The notes under the pieces are model-generated. The model worked only from the letters and a program-made list of their open reading frames with translations. It searched no databases and had not been told where the DNA came from. Made by a program: the position numbers and the translations under genes. From contig NZ_AUEA01000006.1 of assembly GCF_000425745.1 (NCBI RefSeq), forward strand, positions 310,001 to 374,000: a DNA stretch of 64,000 nt. The letters run 5' to 3'. Each line of letters begins with the position of its first letter. The first letter of the stretch is position 1. Positions 43,260 to 53,046 of the stretch are shown here, piece after piece. This DNA comes from Pseudomonas cremoricolorata DSM 17059 = NBRC 16634. Its GTDB lineage: Bacteria > Pseudomonadota > Gammaproteobacteria > Pseudomonadales > Pseudomonadaceae.

Positions 43260-45257
43260 TCATGGTTCGAGCCGGCGTTGCTGGTACAGCCAGTCGACGA
43301 TATCGCCGCTCGGCGCATAGCCGCTTACGCTGTCGCGCAGCAACTGGCGAATGATCTTGCAGTCGTCGGTCGCCACCGCAGCCAGCAGCAGATCGAGGCG
43401 TTGCTTGAGGGTTTCCCAGGGCAGGTGGTCTTCATTGGCACTCATGATCATCGGATGCCCCGTGGCAAGCACGTTCTCGCCGATCAGCAGTTCCTCGTAA
43501 AGTTTTTCACCCGGACGCAAGCCAGTGAACTCGATGGCGATGTCGCCCAGAGGGTTGCGCTCGGAGCGCAAGGTGAAGCCAGACAGGTGAATCATTTTCT
43601 CCGCCAGTTCGACAATCTTCACCGGCTCGCCCATGTCGAGCACGAAGACATCGCCACCCTGCCCCATGGACCCTGCCTGGATCACCAGTTGCGCGGCCTC
43701 GGGGATGGTCATGAAGTAGCGGGTGATCTTCGGGTGCGTGACCGTCAACGGGCCACCGGCCTTGATCTGCTTGTGAAACAGCGGAATCACTGAACCGGAC
43801 GAGCCCAGCACGTTGCCGAAGCGGACCATGGTGAAACGCGTCTTGTTGACCTGGGATACATTGCCTTCTTCGCCGAACAACACCGGTGCCAGCTCACGAC
43901 TGAGCGCCTGCAGGACCATTTCCGCCAGACGCTTGGTACTGCCCATGACATTGGTCGGGCGCACCGCCTTGTCGGTGGAGATCAGCACGAAGTTGGCGAC
44001 GCCCGCCTTGAGCGCAGCCTGGGCGGTGTACAGCGTGCCCATGACATTGTTCAGAACGCCCTCACGCACGTTGTGCTCGACCATCGGCACATGTTTGTAC
44101 GCCGCTGCGTGGTACACCGTATCGACCCGCCAGGCGCTCAGCACTTCCAGCAGCGTGACCGAGTCGCGTACCGAACCCAGCATCGGAATCACCTGTACGG
44201 CCAGACCCTCGCGTGCGACGCGCTGATCCAACTCGCTGCAGATGCTGTACAGGTTGAATTCGCAGTGCTCGAACAACAACAGCGTGCGCGGTGCCTGGCC
44301 GACGATCTGCCGACACAGCTCCGAGCCGATCGAGCCGCCGGCGCCCGTGACCATCACCACCTGCCCGACGATGCAGCGTTCGAGCAGGTCATGCTGCGCA
44401 GGTACGGCATCACGCCCCAGCAGATCGCCGATATCGACTTCCTGAATGTCATCGACCTTGACCCGGCCGCTGGCAAGGTCCATGAATCCGGGGACACTGC
44501 GCACATGCAAAGGGAAAGCCTCGAGCAGGCCAAGGATTTCTCGCCGACGACTGCGGCTGGCCGACGGAATTGCCAAGAGGATCTCTTCGGCGCCAGTGGC
44601 ATCGATCATGCGTTGCAGCTTGTCAGGTGCATAGACCTGCAGACCAGCAATGACCCGGTCGCTGATGCTCGGATCATCGTCGATGAACGCCACCGGACGC
44701 ATGTCCTTGCCCATGCGCAGCGCACCCACCAACTGGTTGCCCGCAGCCCCGGCACCATAGATCGCGACCCGCGGCAGACCATCGTCGCGACTGGCAAACG
44801 GCACATGCTGCGCAGCCGCCGCGAACCAGTCACCGAGAAAGTACTGACGCATGGCCAGGCGCAGCCCACCGATCATGATCAGGCTGAGCCACCAGTAGTT
44901 GAAGGTGATCGAACGTGGGACGACAACTTGCCGATCACCCGCCAAATAGATGATGAAACCCAATAGCAAGGCCGACATTGAAACCGACTTGATAATGGCG
45001 ATCAGCGCGTCGTTACCGAAGTAGCGCATCACCGCTCGGTACAGCCCGAAGCGGATGAACAAGGGAATCGACACCAAAGGCGCGCAAATGAACAGCCAGG
45101 TGTGATCCAGGACAGGGTTGGCCAATTCGTCGATTCCCAGGCGTACGACGAAAGCCAGCCATAGTGCGATCCATACCAGCAGCACATCCGCCACTACCTG
45201 AATCGCCCGTTTCTGCCGACGAGGCAGCCCGAGAAGGAACACGCGCAGCTTTTCCAT
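43260..45257 (-). CDS. wbpM: UDP-sugar 4,6-dehydratase WbpM (membrane-anchored)
   Basis: A 665-residue inner-membrane enzyme. The N-terminus holds four transmembrane helices (about 20-130), then a Rossmann-like domain VAIYGAGAAGNQLV (about 164-177), then the catalytic short-chain-dehydrogenase domain with VTGAGGSIGSELCRQ (about 304-318) and the NVMGSTK segment, where Met replaces the usual Tyr, as is normal for this subfamily. It converts UDP-GlcNAc to the 4-keto-6-deoxy intermediate for QuiNAc/FucNAc synthesis. It marks the distal end of the Pseudomonas O-antigen locus. AGGGG precedes the ATG. Confidence 0.95.
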   Translation of the reverse strand: MEKLRVFLLGLPRRQKRAIQVVADVLLVWIALWLAFVVRLGIDELANPVLDHTWLFICAPLVSIPLFIRFGLYRAVMRYFGNDALIAIIKSVSMSALLLGFIIYLAGDRQVVVPRSITFNYWWLSLIMIGGLRLAMRQYFLGDWFAAAAQHVPFASRDDGLPRVAIYGAGAAGNQLVGALRMGKDMRPVAFIDDDPSISDRVIAGLQVYAPDKLQRMIDATGAEEILLAIPSASRSRRREILGLLEAFPLHVRSVPGFMDLASGRVKVDDIQEVDIGDLLGRDAVPAQHDLLERCIVGQVVMVTGAGGSIGSELCRQIVGQAPRTLLLFEHCEFNLYSICSELDQRVAREGLAVQVIPMLGSVRDSVTLLEVLSAWRVDTVYHAAAYKHVPMVEHNVREGVLNNVMGTLYTAQAALKAGVANFVLISTDKAVRPTNVMGSTKRLAEMVLQALSRELAPVLFGEEGNVSQVNKTRFTMVRFGNVLGSSGSVIPLFHKQIKAGGPLTVTHPKITRYFMTIPEAAQLVIQAGSMGQGGDVFVLDMGEPVKIVELAEKMIHLSGFTLRSERNPLGDIAIEFTGLRPGEKLYEELLIGENVLATGHPMIMSANEDHLPWETLKQRLDLLLAAVATDDCKIIRQLLRDSVSGYAPSGDIVDWLYQQRRLEP

Positions 45258-45264
45258 AAGACCC

Positions 45265-46296
45265 CTAAGTTCTCAAGTCGCTTGGTCGCTCGAGCGTTCC
45301 GGCGCCCCAGCGTGCTGCAAGCAGCACCAGCGGCACATAGGCGATCAGCACGCCCAATGCACCATCAAGCCCCAGCAGTGCCACACACAACGCAATGGGC
45401 AGAAGCCAGAAAAGGTTGAGCGCTCCAACCGCCAAGGTGACCGGCAAGTGCCGAGCGTAGTGCCGTGAGGCGAACTGATAGGCATGACTGCGATGCGCTT
45501 CGTAAACTTTGTCGCCGCGCAGCAACCGGCGCATCAGCGTGAGCGTGGCATCGACGACGAACACGCCCAACATGATCAACCAGCACCAGAACAGGGCCGA
45601 GGACTGCCAAGCTGCTTGCAGTGAAAGGCCTGCCAATACGATGCCGAGAAAACCGCTGCCTGCATCGCCCATGAAAATCTTCGCAGGTGGAAAGTTCCAG
45701 AAGAGGAATCCTGCTGCAGCGGCCGCCAGGATTAAAGGTAGCACCAGCAGCGAAGATAGCCCTGTGAGCCCTGCGAGCAGCGCCATGCTCAGGCAAACCG
45801 TGATGGCTTCAATACTGGCCAGGCCATCGATACCATCCATGAAGTTGTAGAGGTTGAGCATCCATACGCAGTAGAAAGCGGTCAGCACTGCGCCAATCCA
45901 ATGCAAGTCGAGCTCATACCCCACTACCAGCAGCGGCGGCAGTCCCCCTAACCAGAGTAGCAGCCACAGGGCTGCTGCAAAGTGACCCAGCAGTCGCCAA
46001 CGTGCAGCGATATGGCCGTGATCGTCCATGAAGCCGATGACAGCGATCAGGGCGCCGCTCCCCCCGATGCCTAGCAGGACGGCGCTATCGACGACAGCGA
46101 GCACGCCCAATACCGGCAGGCACGCCAAAAACGTCAAGACGATGCTGAGTCCACCACCGCGCGGCGTCGGGACCACATGCGAACTGCGCGCATTCGGCAC
46201 ATCAATGATCTGCTTGTGCAGCGCATAGCGGCGCAATAACCCTGTCAGCAGACAGGAGAGCGCAACGACTACCGGTAACAACCACCACCCAATCAT
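45265..46296 (-). CDS. wbpL: WbpL-like undecaprenyl-phosphate sugar-1-phosphate transferase
   Basis: A 343-residue polytopic protein of the MraY/WecA family with about ten helices. Family motifs are GGGLSI (about 46-51), GFMDDHGHI (Asp-Asp, about 87-95), NLYNFMDGIDGLAS (about 148-161), IFMGDAGSGFLG and the HRSHAYQ cytoplasmic loop. It starts O-antigen repeat assembly by putting a UDP-linked HexNAc (QuiNAc or FucNAc, from the WbpM/WbpV-like pair) on undecaprenyl phosphate. The start overlaps the upstream gene by 4 bp. Confidence 0.93.
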   Translation of the reverse strand: MIGWWLLPVVVALSCLLTGLLRRYALHKQIIDVPNARSSHVVPTPRGGGLSIVLTFLACLPVLGVLAVVDSAVLLGIGGSGALIAVIGFMDDHGHIAARWRLLGHFAAALWLLLWLGGLPPLLVVGYELDLHWIGAVLTAFYCVWMLNLYNFMDGIDGLASIEAITVCLSMALLAGLTGLSSLLVLPLILAAAAAGFLFWNFPPAKIFMGDAGSGFLGIVLAGLSLQAAWQSSALFWCWLIMLGVFVVDATLTLMRRLLRGDKVYEAHRSHAYQFASRHYARHLPVTLAVGALNLFWLLPIALCVALLGLDGALGVLIAYVPLVLLAARWGAGTLERPSDLRT

Positions 46297-47258
46297 CTTT
46301 CACTGCCCTTGAGAAAATGCTGAGCTGTCGCCTGCAACGCCGCGTCGACGCTGACAGGCGGGTTCCAATCGAGCAATTCGCGAGTTTCGCTTATGTCCAC
46401 TTGCAACGATCCGCATAGGCGCTTGGCCAGAGCGCTCGCATTTCTGCCACGGGCGAGCGCATACATGAGCCCGGTGGGAAAAGGCAGCAACCGGGCAGGC
46501 TTGCCCAGAACCTTGCCCAGCCGCCGAAGGAGTTCGGTCGTCGAAAGGTCTTCCCCATCACTGACAAGCAAGACCCGATTGGCGGCGCGCGGATGAGCGA
46601 TGCACGTCACCAGCAGGTCAGTGAGGTTGTCCAGCGCGACCAAGCTACGTTTGTTGTCAATGGCGCCGAACGGCAAGGGCACGCCCCTGCGCAACCACTT
46701 CATCATGGTCTGGAAGTTGGCTTTTACACCCGGCCCGTAGACCAGCACGGGCCTGACGACTACGCATTCCATGGATGTTTCCCGCGCCAATGCCAACAAG
46801 GCGACTTCCGCCTCGAGCTTGGAAACGCCATAGGGGTCGGTCGGGTGCGGTCGATCGCTGGCACGATATGCGGCGCGATCGTCTGTACCTTCGCCATTGA
46901 CCTTGATGGAGCTGACGAAGATGAACCGCCGCACACCAGCTGCTGCCGCAGCGCGAGCCAATTGCAGCGTGCCCTCGACGTTGATACGGCGATACTCAGC
47001 CAGCGGGTCACTGTCGGTTTCGCGCATCACGTGAACGCGCGAGGCCAGGTGGATGACCGTATCGGCGGCTTGCAGAAGCGCTGCCGGACAGGCCGCCATA
47101 TAGTCTTCCACTACCTCATAGCGGAGGTTTTCTCCTGGACATACCGGCCGTTTGCGGACCAGTCCGACGGCCGTATAGGACGTGTCGGCGCGCAACCGCT
47201 CCATCAAGGCGCTGCCAATGAATCCATTGGCCCCTGTAACCAGTACCACTGCACTCAT
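46293..47258 (-). CDS. wbpV: WbpV-like NAD-dependent epimerase/reductase
   Basis: A 321-residue short-chain dehydrogenase fold protein with VLVTGANGFIGSAL (about 5-18), IHLASRVHVM, the catalytic Ser in VSSIKVNGEG and YGVSK with Tyr/Lys. Between two family-2 transferases and wbpL-wbpM, it is best read as the 4-reductase that completes UDP-QuiNAc (WbpV) or UDP-FucNAc (WbpK); sequence reading alone cannot decide which. ATG 47258 overlaps the upstream stop (ATGA); the longer ORF from 47291 has no support. Confidence 0.8.
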   Translation of the reverse strand: MSAVVLVTGANGFIGSALMERLRADTSYTAVGLVRKRPVCPGENLRYEVVEDYMAACPAALLQAADTVIHLASRVHVMRETDSDPLAEYRRINVEGTLQLARAAAAAGVRRFIFVSSIKVNGEGTDDRAAYRASDRPHPTDPYGVSKLEAEVALLALARETSMECVVVRPVLVYGPGVKANFQTMMKWLRRGVPLPFGAIDNKRSLVALDNLTDLLVTCIAHPRAANRVLLVSDGEDLSTTELLRRLGKVLGKPARLLPFPTGLMYALARGRNASALAKRLCGSLQVDISETRELLDWNPPVSVDAALQATAQHFLKGSER

Positions 47259-48226
47259 GACTTGACTCCTTTCACCGCGAGGCCGATGCACAACAGAGCA
47301 AAGGCTGCCTTGTCACGCGGCCTGCGCCGGCATTGATTGCAACTGAGGGCTAGGCGTAGCAGGCCGACACGGTTGAAGGAGCGCCAGGAGCGCACGAAGG
47401 CATCGTCACCGCGCCCGGCCAAGTCGGCGATCAGTCGAGCCTGACCGAGCCACCAACCGGCGAAGACTTTGCCGATTCGGCGTTGGAAAGCTTGCAAGCC
47501 TGTGTTGACGCCGACCTGATTGCTGGCGTGCTGGCGGTAGCGCATATGGATCTGTTGGTCGATGAACCACCGGTGGCCACTGGCTCTGGCGATGGCATAG
47601 CAGTACCAGTCATGCAGGGTGACCTGCTTGATCGACGCACACTGTCGGCCCACGGTGTCGATCAGCTTACGTGCCAGCGTTTTGTTGAAAACGTACGTAC
47701 AGCCTGGGCCAGCGGCTTCGAACAGATAGTCGTACGCGACCAGGGGCTGCGATTTGCGTACAGTTTGCTCTCGACCATCGGGCCAGTAGGCCAGCACGTC
47801 CGCCGAATAGGCTGAATACACCCCTGCGGCCAACACTTGATGGGCGCGCTGGAGCTTGCCCGGCAGCCATTGGTCATCCTGATCGGAGAAAGCGATATAG
47901 TCGAAGCCGTCGGGGTCGCATTCGGCAAGCAGGCGGAAGAAATTGGCGGCCGCCCCCCCGAAACGCTGGCCGTGCGCCAGATGCGTCACCCGCGGCTCTT
48001 GCTCGGCCCATTGAGTCACTAACGATTCGGTGTCATCGTCGCTGGCATCTACGCTTACCAATACATGCACTGCTACACCGGTCTGGGCGAGGATCGAAGC
48101 TATCTGTTCGTCGAACCACTGCCGTCCGTTGAATGCCGCCAGCAACACCAGCACCCGCGGAAGCGACTGACTGGCGACGGTTGGATCGCCGGAGTGATCG
48201 GCGGCTGCATTTGTCCACAGCGTCAT
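47255..48226 (-). CDS. Family-2 glycosyltransferase (rhamnosyltransferase-like)
   Basis: A 323-residue GT-A enzyme with an N-terminal VLVLLAAFNGRQWFDEQIASIL (about 25-46), the donor site SVDASDDDT and the metal-binding FSDQDDQWLPGKL (about 112-124). FSDQDD-type motifs are common in rhamnosyltransferases, and dTDP-rhamnose should be available here. The C-terminal hydrophobic part may touch the membrane. It overlaps both neighbours by 4 bp. The acceptor is unknown. Confidence 0.85.
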   Translation of the reverse strand: MTLWTNAAADHSGDPTVASQSLPRVLVLLAAFNGRQWFDEQIASILAQTGVAVHVLVSVDASDDDTESLVTQWAEQEPRVTHLAHGQRFGGAAANFFRLLAECDPDGFDYIAFSDQDDQWLPGKLQRAHQVLAAGVYSAYSADVLAYWPDGREQTVRKSQPLVAYDYLFEAAGPGCTYVFNKTLARKLIDTVGRQCASIKQVTLHDWYCYAIARASGHRWFIDQQIHMRYRQHASNQVGVNTGLQAFQRRIGKVFAGWWLGQARLIADLAGRGDDAFVRSWRSFNRVGLLRLALSCNQCRRRPRDKAAFALLCIGLAVKGVKS

Positions 48227-49128
48227 CTGACACCACCCAACTTATTACTTAGACCATGGCCGATGCCGCGCAACATCATGCGTAACGACTCGGCTCGCCG
48301 AGTGTCGATCAAAAGGTTCATGAAAAACCGCAGCATCAGTCCCTGACCCAAGCGAAGTTTCCAACGCCAAGGGGTGTGCGCCATCCTGATGACCGCCACG
48401 GTATTCCTGAAATAGAAATATCGACGCACCGGCGAATAGACGAAGAAGCTGAGCCCCAGGATCTTGACGGGAGGCGCTTCGGACAAGGCGTGCCCCATCT
48501 CTACGTCGGTGCATCCATACACAGTTTGCCCCGCGTTCATGACACGGAAGCACCATTCGGTATCGGTGTAATCCACGAACAGGTCTTCGTTGTACGTGAA
48601 GCCTCGTCGCCACGCCGATACCGTCACCATCATGCCCGAGGTGATGAGGGTGTCGGCGGCGACCAATCCATCGCCGTCGCTCGACGCATAGACCGCGTTG
48701 ATCTTGCCCCCCGCCGAACTGTAGAACGGAAAAGGCTTTTTTTCGGCCATACGACGGTCATGAAACTGTGGTCCAACCGCCACGCAGCGTGAATCTTTTG
48801 CCTGCCCCCTTTTCAGGGCAGCGTGCAGCCGCTCGATCAAATCAGCACTGACCTGACTGTCTTGATCGAATGTGACCAGACACTCAACGCCCGAGGCTTG
48901 CGCAATCGCGAAACCACGATTCAGCGCAGCGCCGAGCCCCTGATTGCCCTGCATGTCCAGGTAATGGATGTTGCTCCTGAGCAACGGATCGGCCATGAGA
49001 AAATCGCGCCCCCCGCCGTTATCCACCAGAATCAGCAGCTCAACCTGTGGTGATAGCGCTTCCAACAACCCATCCAGCACTGCCATTTCCGGGTGGTAAG
49101 CGACCACCACGGCTCCAAGCCTACTCAT
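48223..49128 (-). CDS. Family-2 glycosyltransferase
   Basis: A 301-residue GT-A enzyme starting at ATG 49128, which overlaps the wzy stop by 4 bp (ATGA); the longer frame upstream is antisense noise. It shows GAVVVAYHPE (about 4-13), ILVDNGGG, NQGLGAALNRGFAIA (about 63-77), TFDQDSQV with the metal-binding DQD (about 87-94) and DTEWCFR (about 189-195). This pattern is typical of rhamnosyl- and related transferases of O-antigen loci. Confidence 0.87.
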   Translation of the reverse strand: MSRLGAVVVAYHPEMAVLDGLLEALSPQVELLILVDNGGGRDFLMADPLLRSNIHYLDMQGNQGLGAALNRGFAIAQASGVECLVTFDQDSQVSADLIERLHAALKRGQAKDSRCVAVGPQFHDRRMAEKKPFPFYSSAGGKINAVYASSDGDGLVAADTLITSGMMVTVSAWRRGFTYNEDLFVDYTDTEWCFRVMNAGQTVYGCTDVEMGHALSEAPPVKILGLSFFVYSPVRRYFYFRNTVAVIRMAHTPWRWKLRLGQGLMLRFFMNLLIDTRRAESLRMMLRGIGHGLSNKLGGVR

Positions 49129-50297
49129 GCCGCAATCCCTTCCTGTTGAACCGTCAGGTGAGGCGCCACCTGGATGCGAGGTGTCAAAACGCTGCTCCAG
49201 AACCAGAGCACGACGATGAAACCGAATGAGTTGAAAAGCACCGGATTGCTCAATGACATGATCAGGTAGATAAGCACCATGATCCGAGCGCTGGAATGTG
49301 ACCAGTCGCCTAACCTGACATAGCGACTTGGGAATATGATGGCCACCAGTAGGACAAAGGTCAGCGGCAGTCCGAAGAAGCGTAGACTGTCCATCCAGGT
49401 AATTTCGGTTTGTGCGACCCAACGGTTGTAACCGCTAGTGTAGAAATAGTTCCCCATGCCATTACCGGTAAGCAACGAACGCGCATCGATCTGTTCGTAG
49501 AACGAAAGCAGGTGGCCGAGCTTGATACCGTTGGATGTTTCAGTAGGGCTGAATACGGCAGTATGGGTGACCAAATAGAACAAGATACCCATCGTCAACG
49601 GCACCGTCACAGCCAATGTCAGCAAACGCAAGCGCCAAGGGCTTCTGAAATAGAACAGGGCCACAATCATGAAGGCGCCCATAAGCATCAGCCCTCGCGA
49701 CGCGGTGAAAAAGATGCACAGCAGAATGAGAGATGCCCATAAGCCATCACGCCATTTCCCGTCGAGAAACGAGAGAAAAAAAAGCGCCAGGGGAATTAGC
49801 AGGAAAGGAGAAGCCCTATGATGCAACATGAACATTTGCAGGCTTCCAAATTGGCGAATGCCATAGAATCCTAGTTCATGCTGCATGTAGTAGTTGAGCA
49901 GGTACTGGCTGAGGTCGGCGGTGGGCATCAGCAGCAATGCGCAGGAAAACAGCGTCATGATCAACGCGAAAGAGCCACCCACTCCCTTCAGAATCGAAGT
50001 CATGTCGATAGCCTGATCGTCAATCAAAAAAATGAAAAACAAAGTGGTGGAACCCAGCAGCATCTGCCGCGCCAAGGCAAGATCACTATGGCTGAACAGG
50101 GACAGCACGAAACCGTATAGGAAAACGGAAAAGATGATGAAGGGTGACAGCGTGCGCACGGGCGCACTCAACGCCGCATAGACGGACGCCAAGATCAACG
50201 GAACGAACAATAACTTGTTCAGCACGAAAACTGGCAGCAATATGCTGGTCAGGCAATAGCAGAAAATCAGCATGTAAACCAATTTGGCGTTACGCAT
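49125..50297 (-). CDS. wzy: Putative O-antigen polymerase Wzy
   Basis: About 390 residues with ten or more transmembrane helices and a long periplasmic loop in the C-terminal half (about 258-305), the usual Wzy topology. The ASRGLML segment matches the Wzy/O-antigen ligase family core. The sequence is otherwise unlike known proteins, as is normal for Wzy, and codon use is more A/T-rich than the flanks. ATG 50297 follows a GTG at 50300. Its place between transferases, next to wzx, supports the call. Confidence 0.82.
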   Translation of the reverse strand: MRNAKLVYMLIFCYCLTSILLPVFVLNKLLFVPLILASVYAALSAPVRTLSPFIIFSVFLYGFVLSLFSHSDLALARQMLLGSTTLFFIFLIDDQAIDMTSILKGVGGSFALIMTLFSCALLLMPTADLSQYLLNYYMQHELGFYGIRQFGSLQMFMLHHRASPFLLIPLALFFLSFLDGKWRDGLWASLILLCIFFTASRGLMLMGAFMIVALFYFRSPWRLRLLTLAVTVPLTMGILFYLVTHTAVFSPTETSNGIKLGHLLSFYEQIDARSLLTGNGMGNYFYTSGYNRWVAQTEITWMDSLRFFGLPLTFVLLVAIIFPSRYVRLGDWSHSSARIMVLIYLIMSLSNPVLFNSFGFIVVLWFWSSVLTPRIQVAPHLTVQQEGIAA

Positions 50298-50309
50298 CAC
50301 AATCGGCTC

Positions 50310-51761
50310 TCAATGACCTGTACTCCGTGAACGATGCCGTGTGCAGTACAAGCACAGCTTGATGATCAACTTGCATTTCTTCATCACCCCGAGGCGCCTG
50401 AACACTGCCAGCGCCAGTCGCCTACGCAGTCTCATCAGTTGCCAAAACGTCCGTACGTCAACATCGGCATCACGCCCCCCTCGAGCAGACTGCATGAAAC
50501 GAATGTCACCCGACCATGGGCAAAATTGGTCCATCAAATTAGGCGACACTATGCCGGCGTACAGGCACTCGATGTAACGCGCCTTGACGTGCGCGTAGCC
50601 GTTGACGAGGTTTACCTGTTCGGCAGTTTGCGGGGTTAGAACATAAGTCTTCACCTGCTGTATGGCCGCATCAACATCGGCGGACTTCATATTTTCGGCA
50701 GGTGAATACCCTTGAAATGGCGATACCAGACCTATGCACTTCTGCCCGGAGAGCAGTTGTTCGGCATAGGCCGTACCCCCGGGGAACGGATGACTGTCAA
50801 CATAGAAACTGGCGCATTTCACAAGCTGTTGGTATTGATCGAAGGGAACATGCCGCATCGTTTGGAAACGCCGTGGAAACTGTAATCGCAGCCCCCACCA
50901 CCAAGGATTCAGTGACACATTGGGACCGATGACCAGGAACGTGGCATCTGGAAAATCCTGTAACAAGCGCCGAATCAGTGGGCGCATATCCTGATCGCCC
51001 CTGGGTTTGTATTTAATGTCCGCGCCCGCCGATAAAAAAATCAGCTTATCAGCTCCATGTTGGGCATCGTCCGTTCGTACGACTTTGCAGGAGGGTTGAT
51101 TTACCGGAATTCCCAAGAAGGACTTGCGACCTGTAATGTCCTTGTGCTCATCGACCCGCCGTCCATAACTGCTCAGTTCAAAGTAGACATCGGCTGCGGC
51201 GGAACCCAGACTGAAACAATGATCTGCATGGTTGACGAAATACACCTGGGTCGAGGATATTTGCTTGGCAAGCAGCGCCGAGACGACTGCGGTAATATCG
51301 TCGGGATGGATACTCAGCACGACCCGCTGGTAATTCGACATGGTATGAACCATGTACCGAATCGATCGCAGATCGTCCACAGTTGATTCGACAACGTAGA
51401 CCTCACTGAAATAGCGGCTCACCTTTTCGATCACCTGCGCATCCGCGGTCCGGGTGACAAGCAGATCAGGCGCAGTATCATGCATACTCGCCAGCTTTTC
51501 CATCAGGCGGGTGTGCCCCCCCGTCAGATACGCTTCGCTGATCACATGAAGTGTATCCCGGGTGGGCGAACAGACAGTCTCCTGTAGCATCAGGGATTGC
51601 CCAGCGCGTTCCGCCATTGCCCGTTCTAGCAATGGCGCGTCGTAGATGCCGACATTCATCGACCAACATAAATTGGCATAGCAACGCGAAAGGTTCAGTG
51701 CCGTATGTAAGCATGGCTCCTCAACGGCAGCGCTATGCAGCGCCTGCAATTCACGCTTCAT
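50310..51761 (-). CDS. Putative O-antigen glycosyltransferase (GT-B-like, unclassified)
   Basis: A 483-residue soluble protein from ATG 51761, which overlaps the wzx stop (ATGA). I recognise no close family. The C-terminal half has DKLIFLSAGADIKYKPRGDQDMRPLI and ATFLVIGPN, followed by HPFPGGTAYAEQLLSGQKCIGL (about 391-412), which resembles the nucleotide-sugar-binding half of GT-B transferases. The N-terminal third (Cys-rich, about 1-80) is unplaced. The position suggests a transferase adding one sugar of the repeat unit. The in-frame extension to 51998 overlaps wzx and is rejected. Confidence 0.6.
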   Translation of the reverse strand: MKRELQALHSAAVEEPCLHTALNLSRCYANLCWSMNVGIYDAPLLERAMAERAGQSLMLQETVCSPTRDTLHVISEAYLTGGHTRLMEKLASMHDTAPDLLVTRTADAQVIEKVSRYFSEVYVVESTVDDLRSIRYMVHTMSNYQRVVLSIHPDDITAVVSALLAKQISSTQVYFVNHADHCFSLGSAAADVYFELSSYGRRVDEHKDITGRKSFLGIPVNQPSCKVVRTDDAQHGADKLIFLSAGADIKYKPRGDQDMRPLIRRLLQDFPDATFLVIGPNVSLNPWWWGLRLQFPRRFQTMRHVPFDQYQQLVKCASFYVDSHPFPGGTAYAEQLLSGQKCIGLVSPFQGYSPAENMKSADVDAAIQQVKTYVLTPQTAEQVNLVNGYAHVKARYIECLYAGIVSPNLMDQFCPWSGDIRFMQSARGGRDADVDVRTFWQLMRLRRRLALAVFRRLGVMKKCKLIIKLCLYCTRHRSRSTGH

Positions 51762-53038
51762 GCCGTAGCCTGTGCGGACGTCGGAGCTAAAAGTCCATCG
51801 AGACGGCGGTAAACTAAAAAATACATAATCAAAGCATAAAATGAATAATTGACAGCATATGCCCAGACGGCCCCTTCGAGCCCATATTGACTGGTCAAAA
51901 GCAATGTCAAAGCGTAGAGCGAGAGGCACGCAGCGATCTCGGTCGCGATGAACATTTTGAACATTGCCTTGCTCAACATAATGTAGGCGATCAACCAACT
52001 ACAGATCTTCAATGCGTCGCCAATCAATTGTCCGGCGAACAGCGAAGTCATCGGTAAAAATTCGGGAGTGAACAGCAACTTCACGATCAAGTCGCGCAGC
52101 AAAAAAACTACCACACAACTCACCATCAACGCCGGCACGATAATCGTGTAGCCTTCGCGCACTTCACGCTTTATCTGCGCAGCCGACGTAAGTTCAGACA
52201 AGCGCGGCAGGTAATAAACCCCCAGCGTGGTAGTGACCAGCAGCAAATACGCGCTGCTCAAACGTGTCATGGCCTCCCAATAACCCGCTGCGTCGCTGCC
52301 GAAGGACTGGATCAGGTGATGACGGATCGCGATCTGCATGACGGGAACACAAGCCGCAGACACCAACGCCATGAGAGCGAAGCGCCCGAGATTCGATGCG
52401 ATGGTTCGATCAATCTGGCCGAAAATGAAGCCCCAACGAAACCAGTCACGCGTAGACACGATCAAGGCAGTCACGAGAAAACTGAACGATTGGTACGTGA
52501 CCAACGCAATCAGCGCACCTGCCAGACCGTATAAACGCGTCAGCAATACGGTCGCGCAAAAGGAAAGTAAACTGCCTGCGATGTTAGCGCATACATACCA
52601 CTCGATTTCCTTGCGACCGTTGAGGATTGCCAACAGCAGCGCGTTATAGGAAAAGAATAAAATGCCTCCGGAAAACCAAAGAAATACGCTGGAAAACTGC
52701 TCGCTGGCGAAGAAAACTTGCGACAGTGTTACACTAAACATCGCCATCATCACGGCGATGAGCGTGCAGGCGATAGCCGTCATCGTGCCGCTGGTTCGCC
52801 ACAACACAATTTCTTTTTCACGCCCCCCTTGATATTCAGCCGTGTATTTGACCACCCCAGAGGTGATCGCGCCACTCGACGCCGTCGTGAGGACTTGAAT
52901 AGCATTCTGCAACTGGCCAATCGCCGCGTAACCGGCAGGCCCGATATGTAACGCTAGCACCTTATTGAGGCCCAGCATCGTCGCCATCTTCACAGCGACG
53001 GCGATGGCATTCAACAGACTGGTTCTGATCAACTTCAT
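51758..53038 (-). CDS. wzx: O-antigen flippase Wzx
   Basis: About 426 residues with 12 to 14 hydrophobic helices and no soluble domain, of the MATE-like polysaccharide transporter superfamily. The N-terminus (SLLNAIAVAVKMATMLGLNKVLALHIGPAGYAAIGQLQ) resembles WzxE-type flippases, which is notable because WzxE translocates lipid-linked glycans with amino-deoxy sugars. ATG 53038 leaves 8 bp to the aminotransferase stop; ATG 53071 would overlap it by 25 bp. It flips the undecaprenyl-linked repeat to the periplasm for Wzy. Confidence 0.9.
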   Translation of the reverse strand: MKLIRTSLLNAIAVAVKMATMLGLNKVLALHIGPAGYAAIGQLQNAIQVLTTASSGAITSGVVKYTAEYQGGREKEIVLWRTSGTMTAIACTLIAVMMAMFSVTLSQVFFASEQFSSVFLWFSGGILFFSYNALLLAILNGRKEIEWYVCANIAGSLLSFCATVLLTRLYGLAGALIALVTYQSFSFLVTALIVSTRDWFRWGFIFGQIDRTIASNLGRFALMALVSAACVPVMQIAIRHHLIQSFGSDAAGYWEAMTRLSSAYLLLVTTTLGVYYLPRLSELTSAAQIKREVREGYTIIVPALMVSCVVVFLLRDLIVKLLFTPEFLPMTSLFAGQLIGDALKICSWLIAYIMLSKAMFKMFIATEIAACLSLYALTLLLTSQYGLEGAVWAYAVNYSFYALIMYFLVYRRLDGLLAPTSAQATA

Positions 53039-53046
53039 GTAAGCAT

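Noticed and set aside
51762..51998. N-terminal extension of the 50310-51761 gene
   Set aside because: It lies inside wzx; the translation has no similarity pattern, and ATG 51761 gives the same 4-bp overlap seen at other junctions.
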